A stretch of DNA of 64,000 nt from Rubrobacter aplysinae (lineage in GTDB: Bacteria; Actinomycetota; Rubrobacteria; Rubrobacterales; Rubrobacteraceae): the NCBI RefSeq assembly GCF_001029505.1, contig NZ_LEKH01000004.1, positions 75,230 through 139,229 of the forward strand, written 5' to 3'. Below, in pieces: positions 40,932 through 51,676 of this stretch (position 1 is its first letter; every line of letters begins with the position of its first letter). The notes under the pieces are model-generated. The model saw only the letters and a program-made list of their open reading frames with translations. It was not told the origin of the DNA and made no database searches. The translations under genes were made by a program, and so were the position numbers.

Positions 40932-41782
40932 TGTACCCGGTTCCCTTCGACTACGAGGTAGCCGAGTCCACCGACCACGCGATCGAGCTCCTCGGCCAGT
41001 ATGGCGACGAGGCGAAGCTGCTGGCCGGTGGGCACTCCCTGATCCCGCTCATGCGCCTGCGGCTCGCCGACCCGGCTGTCCTGATAGACATGGACCGCCT
41101 CGAAGACCTGCGCTACGTCCGGGATGCTGGAGACAAGCTTGCGATCGGGGCGCTAACGCGCCACCGCGACGTGCTAAACGACCCGCTGGTGCAGGAGCAC
41201 TGCGGCATCCTCTCGCACACCGCCGGGCTGCTCGGGGACCCCTCCGTGCAGCACCGGGGCACTCTGGGCGGTACGCTCGCCCACGGCGACCCCGCCGGTG
41301 ACATGCCGAGCGTGATCTCGGCGCTCGAAGGCGAGATCGACGTCAAGGGCCCGAACGGCGAGCGCACCATCTCCGCGCTCGACTTCTTCGAGGACTACCT
41401 GATGACGACGCTCGAAGAGGGTGAGGTGATAACCGAGATCCGAGTCCCCAAGCTCGGCCAAGATACTGGCTGGGCCTACCACAAGTTCTCCCGCCGCTCC
41501 CAGGACTGGGCCATGGTCGGCGTCGCGGCCATAGTAGAGCGGTCGAACGGCAACATAGGCTCGGCGCGCATCGGGCTCACCAGCATGGGCTCGACCCCCA
41601 TAAGGGCGCGCACCGTCGAGGATGCACTCTCGGGCGCAAGCTCCGACGGCGTAGAGGAGGCCGCGAGCCACGCCGACGAGGGCACCAGCCCGGCCTCGGA
41701 CGCGGCGGCCTCCGAGGATTTCCGGCGTCACCTCTCGCGGGTCATCACCCGCCGCGCCGTGGAGGAGGCGCTCTCGCGTTGA
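40931..41782 (+). CDS. coxM: CO dehydrogenase-like medium (FAD) subunit
   Basis: FAD subunit of the molybdenum hydroxylase. FAD-binding motifs AKLLAGGHSLIPLM (residues about 29-42) and HRGTLGGTLAHGDPAGDMPS (about 108-127) are intact, and a CO_deh_flav C-terminal domain follows (IGLTSMGSTPIRARTVEDAL). It takes electrons from CoxS and passes them to quinone or another acceptor. Overlaps coxL by one base; a Ser/Ala/Asp-rich insertion (residues about 238-260) is low-complexity. Followed within 16 bases by the CoxD-like gene. Confidence 0.92.
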   Translation: MYPVPFDYEVAESTDHAIELLGQYGDEAKLLAGGHSLIPLMRLRLADPAVLIDMDRLEDLRYVRDAGDKLAIGALTRHRDVLNDPLVQEHCGILSHTAGLLGDPSVQHRGTLGGTLAHGDPAGDMPSVISALEGEIDVKGPNGERTISALDFFEDYLMTTLEEGEVITEIRVPKLGQDTGWAYHKFSRRSQDWAMVGVAAIVERSNGNIGSARIGLTSMGSTPIRARTVEDALSGASSDGVEEAASHADEGTSPASDAAASEDFRRHLSRVITRRAVEEALSR

Positions 41783-41798
41783 TCGCGCCGGGGCTGCT

Positions 41799-42758
41799 TT
41801 GAGCGAGGCACTAAACGGAGACCGGGGGGCACTGCCCCCCGGCGTCTCCCGCCCGACCGAGCTGCGGGAAACCCTGGAAAAGGACGGCTACCTCTCCGAC
41901 GAGGGGCTGTCCACCGCGATCTTCCTGGCTCTCAAGCTCGGACGCCCGCTGTTTCTGGAAGGCGAGGCCGGGGTTGGCAAGACCGAGGTTGCGAAGACCC
42001 TATCGCGTGTACTGGATACGCCCCTGATCCGGCTGCAGTGCTACGAGGGCATGGACGCGAGCCAGGCCGTCTACGACTGGGACTACGCCCGCCAGCTACT
42101 GCACATCCGCACCACCGAAGCTTTCGGTGAGGACGAGGACCGCAAAAGAGTCGAGGACGAGCTGTACACGCGGGAGTTCCTGGTCGGCAGGCCGCTACTG
42201 CAGGCGCTGGAGCATCACGGCGAGAACCCGCCGGTGCTTCTAATAGACGAGGTTGACCGGGCCGACGACGAGTTCGAGGCGTTTCTGTTGGAGGTGTTGT
42301 CGGAGTTCGCGATCACCATCCCCGAGCTCGGCACCGTCGCCGCCGCCCGCCCCCCGATAGCCGTCATCACCTCCAACCGTACCCGCGAGGTACACGACGC
42401 CCTCAAGCGCCGCTGCCTGTACTTCTACATAGATCACCCCACGCTCGAACGCGAGGTCGAGATCGTACGCCTCCGAGTACCCGGCGCGGACGAGCGCCTG
42501 GCCCGGCAGGTGGCAGAGGCCGTGCAGAGCCTGCGCGGGATGGGCTTGTACAAGTCGCCGGGTGTCGCCGAGGCGCTGGACTGGACCGAGTCGCTCGTCG
42601 CCCTCGGGGCGAAGGAGCTGGACGAGGGCCTGATCGAGGCTACACTAGGCTCGGTGGTCAAGTATCGTGAGGATCAACAACGCACACTCGGATCAAGCCT
42701 CTCCGCGATCATGGGAGGAATGGGAACCGCGGGCCGCTCCGGGAGCGGCGGTGCCTGA
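41799..42758 (+). CDS. coxD: CoxD-type AAA+ ATPase, paralogue 2
   Basis: MoxR-family ATPase with Walker A LEGEAGVGKTEVAKTL (residues about 51-66), Walker B VLLIDEVDRADDEF and sensor VITSNRTREVHD. RLQCYEGMDASQAVYDWDYARQLL is shared with the ATPase at 35033. In characterised systems CoxD acts in building the metal centre of CO dehydrogenase. TTG start at 41799. Stop overlaps the CoxE start by eight bases, so the pair is made together. Confidence 0.88.
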   Translation: MSEALNGDRGALPPGVSRPTELRETLEKDGYLSDEGLSTAIFLALKLGRPLFLEGEAGVGKTEVAKTLSRVLDTPLIRLQCYEGMDASQAVYDWDYARQLLHIRTTEAFGEDEDRKRVEDELYTREFLVGRPLLQALEHHGENPPVLLIDEVDRADDEFEAFLLEVLSEFAITIPELGTVAAARPPIAVITSNRTREVHDALKRRCLYFYIDHPTLEREVEIVRLRVPGADERLARQVAEAVQSLRGMGLYKSPGVAEALDWTESLVALGAKELDEGLIEATLGSVVKYREDQQRTLGSSLSAIMGGMGTAGRSGSGGA

Positions 42759-43923
42759 GAGCGCCGGCAACGGCCGACCGCCCGTGCTCGCGGCGGCCAC
42801 CACTTTCGGGCGGCTGCTGCGCCGCGCCGGGCTGAACGTCGGGACCGACCGCACCGTGGAATTCGTCCGCGCCCTGGAGGAACTGGACGTAACGAGCCGT
42901 GAGGAAGTGTACTGGGCCGGGCGCGCCACGCTGTGTTCCAAGCCTGAGGACAGGGAGGTCTACGATAGGGCGTTCCACGCTTTCTGGGAGGGCGAGGCGA
43001 AGCCCGCCGGACGCGGCATACCGGGGCCGAAGATCGAGCTTCCCCCCGTGGAGGACTCCGTGCAGCCTGCGAAGAGGAAGGCGGAGCGCGACGAGGCCGG
43101 GGAGGAGGAGGTCCGGCTGCGCTACAGCCCGGTGGACGTGCTACGTAAACGGGACTTTGCGCGTTGTACGCCGGAGGAGCTCGCGGAGATGAACCGGATG
43201 TTCGCGCAGGTAAGCCTCGCCGGGGCGATGCGGCGCAGCCGCCGCCCCGAGCCCGCCCACCGGGGCCGCCACGACATGAAGCGTACCCTGCGCCGCGCCA
43301 TGCAGACCGGCGGCGAGCCGATTCGGCCTCACTTCCGGCGCGCCCGGCAGAGGCCGCGGCGGGTCGTGACCCTCTGCGACGTCTCAGGCTCGATGGCCCC
43401 GTACAGCCGGGCGCTGCTGCGCTTCGTTCACGCGGGCGTCGCATCCGGCGAGCCTGTCGAGGCGTTCGTGATGGGGACCCGGCTAACGCGCGTCACCCGT
43501 GAGCTCGGCACCCGAGATCCGGACCAGGCGCTCGCGGCCGCTTCTGCCGCCGTCGAGGACTGGTCTGGCGGTACGCGGCTCGGCGACACGATGAAGGAGT
43601 TCGTGGACCGCTGGGGGCAGCGTGGCATGGCGCGCGGCGCGGTGGTCGTGGTGCTATCCGACGGCTGGGACCGGGGGGACACCGGGGTGCTGGACGAGCA
43701 GATGCGGCGTCTTGGCCGATTGGCTCACAAAGTGATCTGGGTAAACCCCCTCAAGGCATCCCCCGGCTACCAGCCCCTGGCGCGCGGGATGGCTACCGCG
43801 CTGCCCCACGTGGACGAGTTCCTGCCGGGTAACAATCTGGAGTCGCTTGAGGAACTCGCCCGGGCCGTCTCCCGGTCGGGCGCCGGACGGGAGCCCCTGG
43901 TAGTCGCTGGAGGTGACGCATGA
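42751..43923 (+). CDS. coxE: CoxE-type VWA-domain protein, paralogue 2
   Basis: A 390-residue protein with the CoxE N-terminal helical domain (LAAATTFGRLLRRAGLNVG ... FVRALEELDVTSREEVYWAGR) and a C-terminal VWA domain whose MIDAS is VVTLCDVSGSMAPYS. Basic low-complexity region in between (RRSRRPEPAHRGRHDM). Partner of the upstream CoxD ATPase in enzyme maturation. GTG 42751 is preferred over an upstream ATG (42667) because GGGAGCG precedes it and it gives the normal operon overlap. Stop overlaps the XdhC gene as ATGA. Confidence 0.87.
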   Translation: MPESAGNGRPPVLAAATTFGRLLRRAGLNVGTDRTVEFVRALEELDVTSREEVYWAGRATLCSKPEDREVYDRAFHAFWEGEAKPAGRGIPGPKIELPPVEDSVQPAKRKAERDEAGEEEVRLRYSPVDVLRKRDFARCTPEELAEMNRMFAQVSLAGAMRRSRRPEPAHRGRHDMKRTLRRAMQTGGEPIRPHFRRARQRPRRVVTLCDVSGSMAPYSRALLRFVHAGVASGEPVEAFVMGTRLTRVTRELGTRDPDQALAAASAAVEDWSGGTRLGDTMKEFVDRWGQRGMARGAVVVVLSDGWDRGDTGVLDEQMRRLGRLAHKVIWVNPLKASPGYQPLARGMATALPHVDEFLPGNNLESLEELARAVSRSGAGREPLVVAGGDA

Positions 43924-45047
43924 ACCCGGTCGTGGAGAAGGTGGCGGCCTGGAGTGAAGCCGGCAAGAAGGCCGCGCTCGCCACCGTGGTAAAGGTCGAG
44001 CGTTCCGGGCCGCTCGGTCCCGGCACGATGATGGCCGTGAACGAGGACGGGCAGGTCGTGGGCTCTGTTAGCGGCGGCTGTGTCGAGCCCGCAGTCTTCG
44101 AGGAGTGCATGGCCGCCATAGAGGGCGGCGGCGCGAAGCTCGTTACCTACGGTATCTCCGACGACGAGGCCTTCGGTGTGGGGCTGACCTGCGGCGGCAT
44201 CATCCACATCTTCGTCGAGCCGGTGGCGGACGACGGTCAGGCGGAGACGTTGCGGCGGGCGCTCTCGGAGCAGTCCCCGATAGCCGTCGCCACGGTTATA
44301 CATACCGCCGAAGAATCCGGCGTTACGCCCGGCGGCCGGCTGCTGGTCACGCCGGAGGCCCACGACGGAGAGCTGGACGACGAGGAGCTCGAGAGGGCCG
44401 TCGCCGACGGGGCGCGGGGGATGCTCGAAGGCGGCCAGACCGGGCAGCGGCACTACGGCCCCCGGGGACAGCGCCGGATGGAGGACGTGACCGTCTTCGT
44501 AAACTCGTTTGCGCCGCCGCCCCGGATGTACGTCTTCGGGGCCATAGACTTCGCCGGGGCGGTCGCGAAGATGGGCAAGTTCATGGGCTACCGGGTCACT
44601 GTCTGCGACGCCCGGCCAGTGTTCGCCACCCGCGAGAGGTTCCCGAGCGCCGACGAGGTAGTCGTGTCGTGGCCCGACGACTTTTTGCAGACGGCGGAGG
44701 TAGACGGGCGGACCGTGATCTGCGTCCTCACCCACGACCCGAAGTTCGACGTGCCGGTACTAAAGGCCGCGCTCGACACCGAAGCCGGATACATCGGCGC
44801 GATGGGCAGCCGCCGCACCCACGAAGACCGTACCGCCCGCCTGCGAGAGGAGGGCGTTACCGACGAGCAGCTCTCGCGCATAGCCAGCCCCGTCGGCCTC
44901 GACCTCGGCTCTCGCACCCCCGAGGAGACGGCGGTGGCGATCTCGGCCGAGATCATCGCGCTGCGAACCGGCCACGAGGGTGGGCGTCTCGCCGACCGCT
45001 CCGGTCCTATCCACGCCGCTGGCTTCGAGGAGGCTAACCGTGGATGA
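43920..45047 (+). CDS. XdhC/CoxF-family molybdenum-cofactor maturation protein
   Basis: N-terminal XdhC_CoxI domain (AALATVVKVERSGPLGPGTMM, GSVSGGCVEPAV with the conserved Cys) and C-terminal Rossmann-like XdhC_C domain (RMYVFGAIDFAGAVAKMG, YIGAMGSRRTHEDR). XdhC proteins bind molybdenum cofactor and help its sulfuration before insertion into xanthine-dehydrogenase-family enzymes. 375 residues is full length. In the cox operon between CoxE and the MocA-like gene, overlapping both. Confidence 0.9.
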   Translation: MNPVVEKVAAWSEAGKKAALATVVKVERSGPLGPGTMMAVNEDGQVVGSVSGGCVEPAVFEECMAAIEGGGAKLVTYGISDDEAFGVGLTCGGIIHIFVEPVADDGQAETLRRALSEQSPIAVATVIHTAEESGVTPGGRLLVTPEAHDGELDDEELERAVADGARGMLEGGQTGQRHYGPRGQRRMEDVTVFVNSFAPPPRMYVFGAIDFAGAVAKMGKFMGYRVTVCDARPVFATRERFPSADEVVVSWPDDFLQTAEVDGRTVICVLTHDPKFDVPVLKAALDTEAGYIGAMGSRRTHEDRTARLREEGVTDEQLSRIASPVGLDLGSRTPEETAVAISAEIIALRTGHEGGRLADRSGPIHAAGFEEANRG

Positions 45048-45597
45048 TGGCTCGTCGGGCATCTCGCTCATACTGCTGGCCGCCGGAGGCGGGAGCCGCT
45101 TCGGGGGCGACCCCGGGGACAAGCTCTTCGCCGACTACGGCGGCCTGCCCCTCATACAGGCGACCCTCTCGGGCATGATAGAGGCGCCGGTAGACGAGAT
45201 CGTGATCGTCGCCGGGGCGCGGGCCGGCGAGGTGCGTGAGGCGTGCGAACTCTATAGGGCGCGGGATTTGAAAGTGGTGGAGAACCCGGAATGGAGGGCC
45301 GGGATGTCCACCTCAGTCAGGCTCGGGATCTCGTCGTGTGCCTCAGGGGCGCAGGCGGCGGTAGCCACCTACGGCGACGAGCAGCGGAACCCGGCGCTCT
45401 TCGCGCGCGGGCTGTGGCCGATGTTGGCCGAGAACCTCTCCGGCGACGCCGGGGCCCGGTCGGTGCTACGGGAGCGGCAGGATCTCGTCACCGAGGTCCC
45501 CTGTGACGGCGTAGCCGACCCCGCCGACGTGGATACGGGTGAGGATCTGTGGCGGCTTGAGAGTATGATGTATCCCGCAACTGGTAGGGAAAGATAG
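45040..45597 (+). CDS. MocA-like molybdenum cofactor cytidylyltransferase with internal deletion
   Basis: N-terminal nucleotide loop ISLILLAAGGGSRFGGDPGDKL and VDEIVIVAGARAGEVRE match MobA/MocA-type transferases, which convert molybdopterin to the cytosine dinucleotide form needed by CoxL. However, GISSCASGAQAAVATYGDEQR runs directly into the RNPALF segment, so the 30-40 residues that normally contain the GDQP/GDMP metal-binding motif are missing. The frame is kept and the C-terminus (DVDTGEDLWRLE) is normal. At 185 residues it is short. It may be inactive. GTG 45040 overlaps the XdhC stop. Confidence 0.8.
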   Translation: MDDGSSGISLILLAAGGGSRFGGDPGDKLFADYGGLPLIQATLSGMIEAPVDEIVIVAGARAGEVREACELYRARDLKVVENPEWRAGMSTSVRLGISSCASGAQAAVATYGDEQRNPALFARGLWPMLAENLSGDAGARSVLRERQDLVTEVPCDGVADPADVDTGEDLWRLESMMYPATGRER

Positions 45598-45621
45598 GGA
45601 AACAGGGGAAAGGAGCAAGGC

Positions 45622-46077
45622 ATGAAGCTGGAGAACGAGTTTACGGTAGACGTGCCCGTCGAGCGCACCTGGGAGGCGCTGATGGACATCGAGCGGGTCA
45701 CGCCCTGCCTGCCCGGCGCCGCGCTGACCGAGCAGGTCGGGGACGAGTACAAGGGCGTTATGACGGTAAAGATGGGGCCCGTCTCCCAGAAGTACAACGG
45801 TACCGTCCACTACGAAGAGGTGGATGAAGAGAACCGCCGCGCCGTACTCCGGGCCGACGGCAAGGACGCCCGGGGACAGGGGACCGCCTCGGCCACGATC
45901 ACCTCCACGCTGCACGACGAGGGCGGCTCCACGCGGGTAACCGTGGAGACGGAGATGCAGATCACGGGCAAGGCCGCCCAGTTCGGCAAGGGCATGCACA
46001 AGGAGGTCGCCTCGAAGGTGATGACCCGGTTCTCGGAGTGCCTGGAGCAGGAGATCTCCAGCGGCGTCAAGGCATAG
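45622..46077 (+). CDS. coxG: CoxG-family SRPBCC protein, copy 1
   Basis: A 151-residue SRPBCC/CoxG protein: FTVDVPVERTWEALMDIERV, CLPGAALTEQVGDEYKG, GPVSQKYNGTVHYEEV, GGSTRVTVETEMQITGKAAQF. CoxG proteins bind lipids or quinones and help recruit CO dehydrogenase to the membrane. This copy lacks a membrane anchor. ATG with GGGGAAAGGAG upstream. Very close to the next gene in sequence, see the repeat entry. Confidence 0.88.
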   Translation: MKLENEFTVDVPVERTWEALMDIERVTPCLPGAALTEQVGDEYKGVMTVKMGPVSQKYNGTVHYEEVDEENRRAVLRADGKDARGQGTASATITSTLHDEGGSTRVTVETEMQITGKAAQFGKGMHKEVASKVMTRFSECLEQEISSGVKA

Positions 46078-46616
46078 AGCGGCTCGCTACCCGCAAACCG
46101 CGCCCTCAGATGTTAGCGGTCGGCTATCAGTGAGCAAAGAGCCAACGGCTGACGGCTAATAGCTGAATGCTATACGAAAGGAGGCCGCTTGAAGCTCGAA
46201 AACGAGTTCACCGTCGAGGCACCCGTCCAAGAGGCGTGGGACGTTATGCTGGATCTCGAAAGGGTCACCCCCTGCCTGCCCGGTGCCTCTCTCACGGGCG
46301 AGTCCGGGGACGAGTACGAGGGCGTTATGACGGTACGGATGGGGCCCGTCTCCCAGAAGTACAACGGCACCGTCCACTACGAAGAGGTGAATGAAGACAA
46401 CCGCCGGGCGGTCTTGAGGGCAGATGGTAAGGACGCCCGGGGGCAGGGTACGGCGTCGGCCACGATCACCTCCACGCTGCACGACGAGGGCGGCTCCACG
46501 CGGGTAAAGGTGGAGACGGACATGCAGATCACGGGCAAAGCAGCCCAGTTCGGCAGAGGCATGCAGCAGGAGGTAGCGACCAAGATCTTCGACCAGTTCG
46601 CCGACTGCCTGGAGCG
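45622..46616 (+). repeat. tandem duplication of coxG
   Basis: 45622-46066 and 46189-46633 are direct repeats about 567 bases apart, with long identical DNA runs (for example around 45757-45800/46324-46367 and 45886-45942/46453-46509). The spacer 46078-46188 does not repeat. This is a gene duplication followed by divergence of the 3' end. Confidence 0.8.
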
Positions 46617-46953
46617 GGAGATCATGGGCCAGAACGTCCGCGAGGAGCCGGTCGCAGCCGGTGTCCAGGCTGACCTGGCCAGTGGAACGGTGGCCAGCGG
46701 TACGACGGCCAACGGCGCCTCTTCGGGCACGAGCGTCGACAACGGCTCCGAAGGCTCCGGCGTGGGTTCCGAGACCACGGAGGAGCAGCCGCGGCGCAGG
46801 ATACTCAACCAGGATGCCCCGGAGCCGGAGCCGCTCGATCTCGGCGAGGCCAGCCGGGACGCGGTGGTAAAGCGCCTCGTACCCGTGGTCATCGGTGCTG
46901 GCGTGCTGGCGGCCGTGATCTGGCTCTGGAGCCGGAGACGCGCTGTAAAATAG
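46189..46953 (+). CDS. coxG: CoxG-family SRPBCC protein with C-terminal membrane anchor, copy 2
   Basis: The first 150 residues repeat copy 1 almost exactly in pattern (CLPGASLTGESGDEYEG, GPVSQKYNGTVHYEEV). A Ser/Gly/Thr-rich linker (residues about 155-205) and a single C-terminal transmembrane helix (LVPVVIGAGVLAAVIWLW, then RRRAVK) follow. This anchored form is like the CoxG of CO oxidisers that tethers the enzyme to the membrane. TTG start with AAAGGAGG seven bases upstream. Confidence 0.88.
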   Translation: MKLENEFTVEAPVQEAWDVMLDLERVTPCLPGASLTGESGDEYEGVMTVRMGPVSQKYNGTVHYEEVNEDNRRAVLRADGKDARGQGTASATITSTLHDEGGSTRVKVETDMQITGKAAQFGRGMQQEVATKIFDQFADCLEREIMGQNVREEPVAAGVQADLASGTVASGTTANGASSGTSVDNGSEGSGVGSETTEEQPRRRILNQDAPEPEPLDLGEASRDAVVKRLVPVVIGAGVLAAVIWLWSRRRAVK

Positions 46954-46957
46954 CATC

Positions 46958-47377
46958 ATGGACGGGATGCGGGACCTGCACGCGCAGGTAATAATGGACC
47001 ACTCCGAGCGTCCCCGTAACCGGGGCGCTCTGGATAACGCTGACCTCGAAAACCACCTGCTAAACCCGCTGTGCGGCGACGAGGTAACGGTATACGCCGC
47101 CTTCTACGGCGACACGGTCTCGGAGGTCCGCTTCACGGGCCGGGGCTGCTCCATATCCCAGGCCTCGGCGTCCATGATGACCGAGCGTCTCACCGGTAAG
47201 AGCCGGGAGGAGGCCGAGGCCGAGATAGCGGGCTTCAAGTCCCGGATGACCGGTGACGGCGAGTTTTCCGACACCGAAGAGCTGGCCGCGCTCGGCGGCG
47301 TGATTCGGTATCCCTCGCGCATCCGGTGCGCCACCCTGGCCTGGACGGCGTTCGAGGAAGGTCTGGAAGGCTCCTGA
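46958..47377 (+). CDS. SufU/NifU-like Fe-S or zinc scaffold protein
   Basis: A 139-residue SufU/IscU-type protein. The three cysteines and aspartate are in place: NPLCGDEV (C about 40, D 42), GRGCSISQ (C about 66) and SRIRCATLAW (C about 128). An insertion typical of SufU precedes the last cysteine. It would donate or exchange sulfur/clusters, for example for CoxS. ATG 46958 is four bases after copy 2 of coxG; ATG 46967 is an alternative. No suf genes adjoin. Convergent with ureD. Confidence 0.85.
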   Translation: MDGMRDLHAQVIMDHSERPRNRGALDNADLENHLLNPLCGDEVTVYAAFYGDTVSEVRFTGRGCSISQASASMMTERLTGKSREEAEAEIAGFKSRMTGDGEFSDTEELAALGGVIRYPSRIRCATLAWTAFEEGLEGS

Positions 47378-47387
47378 GCCCGGGTAG

Positions 47388-48209
47388 CTACCGGAGGTCG
47401 CGTACCGGAGGCGACAGGCCCAGGTAGCGCCGGATCACGCGCCTGCCGCCGTTCAACGCCCGGTACAGGGCGGGCGCGTTCCGGGCGAGTACACGTCCCG
47501 TGCACAGCCCACGCTCCGGGGCGCTCGCGGAGGCCAGCGTTCCGGGCAGCGCGTCGAGGAAAGAGTGCAGCTCCCCGGCCAGCCCCCCGAGTTCCCCCGG
47601 CGAACAGACGTAGAGGGTGGAGGTGTAGTCGTACCCGGCGAACGGTTCGCCCCCGCCGGGGAGATCCAGGCCGTCTACTATCAGGGGGAGGCCGTCGCGT
47701 GTGATGCGCGTTCTGGCACATAGGCGGTCGAAGGCGAAACGCTCACCCCGGGAGATACGCCCGGCGGAGTGGGCTTCCCACGTGATCAGGGTCGAGCCAG
47801 CGGAGAGGCGAAACTCGTTCTCGGACTGATAGTGCGAGCCCGCGAACGGGATCAGGTGGTGCGGCAGATATTCCAGGCACGCGCCATCCTCCACGTGGAA
47901 GAGGGCGTGCTGGCTCGCCGGCGGGCCCCGATAGATACGGTTCGCGCCCTGGCTCAGGAGGGTGGCGGAGGAGCCGGGGCCGAGGTTTATCTGCATCTCG
48001 TAGGCGTCCCCGCCGAGCACGCCGCCGGCGGGGTTCGTGATCTGGAGCTCCGCCGTCCCGTCCTGCCCGGGGTGATTGGCCCACACCGGACCGAATGGCG
48101 CGCTCCAGTAGCGGTCCCGCAGCGCGGTGCGATCCCCTCGTTGCGCGAGCTCCAGGCGCAGCTCGCCGCGCTGGCCGACTCTAGTGATCGTGGGCGTGGT
48201 CGTGCTCAT
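47388..48209 (-). CDS. ureD: urease accessory protein UreD
   Basis: Scaffold for the UreD-UreF-UreG complex that delivers nickel and CO2 to apo-urease. Features: [56 protein letters not shown], all conserved in UreD/UreH. 273 residues is normal. ATG 48209 lies inside the 3' end of ureG, overlapping it by 29 bases. Last gene of ureABCFGD. Confidence 0.9.
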   Translation of the reverse strand: MSTTTPTITRVGQRGELRLELAQRGDRTALRDRYWSAPFGPVWANHPGQDGTAELQITNPAGGVLGGDAYEMQINLGPGSSATLLSQGANRIYRGPPASQHALFHVEDGACLEYLPHHLIPFAGSHYQSENEFRLSAGSTLITWEAHSAGRISRGERFAFDRLCARTRITRDGLPLIVDGLDLPGGGEPFAGYDYTSTLYVCSPGELGGLAGELHSFLDALPGTLASASAPERGLCTGRVLARNAPALYRALNGGRRVIRRYLGLSPPVRDLR

Positions 48210-48873
48210 GGCTGCCGTCTCCCCGGATGGTGGACTCGGCCGGGATCCACTCGCGCTCGTCTACGGCGGCTCGGATCCAGTCGGCTATCTCGGGGACACC
48301 GTCTCCGTGTAGCACCGCCGCCGGTATCGTCGGGGCGTCTCCGCGTAGCTCGTGTGCATCGTGTTGCATCACTGATACATCAGCACCGACGAGCGGGGCG
48401 AGGTCGGTCTTGTTTATAACGAGAAGCTCCGAGCGGGTCACGCCGGGGCCGCCCTTGCGCGGTACCTTCTCGCCGCCGGCGACGTCCACGACGTAGATCG
48501 AGGCGTCAACAAGCTCCGGCGAGAACGAAGCCGCCAGGTTGTCGCCGCCGCTCTCGACGAGGATGAGATCCAGGCCCGGCAGGTCCACCTCTAGTCCCTC
48601 GATCGCCTCCAGGTTCACCGAGACGTCGTCGCGGATGGCGGTGTGCGGGCAGCCGCCGGTCTCCACGCCCACGACCCGGCCTTCCGGCAATACGGCGGCC
48701 TTTTGCAGGGCCTCGGCGTCCTCGCGGGTGAAGATGTCGTTGGTGACGGCAGCGATCTCGTACTCCCCCGAGAGCCTGCGGCAAAGCTCGGCCACGAGCG
48801 CCGTCTTGCCGGAGCCTACCGGGCCACCCACACCTATCCTGAGTGCTGCTTTCTTGCCCTCCCGCGCACTCAC
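48181..48873 (-). CDS. ureG: urease accessory GTPase UreG
   Basis: SIMIBI GTPase that binds nickel and drives urease activation. P-loop [14 protein letters not shown] (residues about 14-27), [12 protein letters not shown], nickel-site [10 protein letters not shown] (CPH), [19 protein letters not shown], and base motif VINKTDLA are all present. C-terminal His-rich tail (HEHDHAHDH) can store nickel, possibly making up for the missing UreE. That tail is coded within the overlap with ureD. GTG start overlaps the ureF stop (GTGA). Confidence 0.95.
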   Translation of the reverse strand: MSAREGKKAALRIGVGGPVGSGKTALVAELCRRLSGEYEIAAVTNDIFTREDAEALQKAAVLPEGRVVGVETGGCPHTAIRDDVSVNLEAIEGLEVDLPGLDLILVESGGDNLAASFSPELVDASIYVVDVAGGEKVPRKGGPGVTRSELLVINKTDLAPLVGADVSVMQHDAHELRGDAPTIPAAVLHGDGVPEIADWIRAAVDEREWIPAESTIRGDGSHEHDHAHDH

Positions 48874-49558
48874 GAGACGAACAGCCTTACTCTCTGACGC
48901 TCGTGCTGCATCGAGCGCGCGTCCACCAGTGGTGCGAATGTGTACATGTCCTCTACCTCCAGTCGTTCGCTGTCCTGTACCGCTGTCTGTATTTTCCCGC
49001 GAAGCTCGAAGAGCACGCGTTGGGCGGCGCCGCCGCCGAGTGGGATCAGCTTCTGTCCCGCGGCGACCAGCGCGGCGGCGCTCGCGTACAGATACGCGTG
49101 GAGCGCCTCCTCCACCCCGGTCCCGAGCGCCCGGGCCGCCACCCCGTGGGCCACGGCGAGGCTGCCGGGCGTGCCGCCCTCCCGCGAGAGCCCGGCGAAC
49201 TCCCGGAGCAACTCATCCTCCACCCCGAGCGCCACGACGCTGGCCGCAAACCTCCGGCCCGTTGCGGCGCTGGCCTGCCGCAGCTCGCGGGTCGGCCTGG
49301 TCGCCGCGAGCAGGCGGTCTGCGTGTACCAGCTCCTCCGAAGAGCCCGCCGTGCGGGCGGCCCGCAGCGCGACGCAGTCCGAGGTCGCCATCGGCTCCAG
49401 ATGCAGGCTCACGGCCCGTGCCAGGTGCTCCTTTCCCTCTAGCTCCCCGGCCGCCTGGAAGGCTTCGAGGCCGAGGGAGTGGGCGAAGGCTCCGGTGGGG
49501 AAGGCGGAGTCCGAGATCTGGAGCAGCCCGAGCAGCGCCTGCGGGTTCAGGCTACCCA

Positions 49559-49559
<1 letters not shown>
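48870..49559 (-). CDS. ureF: urease accessory protein UreF
   Basis: All-helical activator working with UreD and Ure[25 protein letters not shown] at the N-terminus and [16 protein letters not shown] near the C-terminus are typical UreF signatures, as is the length of 229. GTG 49559 overlaps the ureC stop by one base (TAGTG); no separate Shine-Dalgarno, so translation is coupled to ureC. Confidence 0.92.
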
Positions 49560-51264
<1,705 letters not shown>

Positions 51265-51265
<1 letters not shown>

Positions 51266-51639
51266 TAGCCGTCCTCCCTTATGAAGCCCTGTTCCCGGGC
51301 GCTCCGCAACGCCGCCTCCTTGACCTGCGGGTCGTCCAGCGGGCCCTCCACGAGGCCGTTGAAGCCGTGTACCACCCGGTTTCCGGCGAAGGCTGCGAGC
51401 TCCAGGTCGTGCTCGTCGCCCGGCTCGAAGCGCACGTAGGAGCCCCCATGCAAGTTGAGGTGCATACCGTACGCTTTCTCGCGGTCGAAGGAGAGCGCCT
51501 TGTTCGCCTCGAAGAAATGGTAGTGGCTGCCGACCATTACGGGCCGGTCGCCGGTGTTGGTCACGCTCAGGCTCACGGTCTCGCGGTCGGTGTTGAACTC
51601 CAGGTAGCCCTCTTTTGGCATGGACTCACCAGGTATCAT
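51265..51639 (-). CDS. ureB: urease beta subunit
   Basis: Structural subunit of the urease heteromultimer. It begins [16 protein letters not shown], close to the family start, and contains [24 protein letters not shown] and [16 protein letters not shown], all typical. 124 residues. ATG follows GAGGAGATACGC, 37 bases after ureA. Confidence 0.93.
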
Positions 51640-51676
51640 GCGTATCTCCTCGGGTTATTTGCCGTTTTTGAATGAT

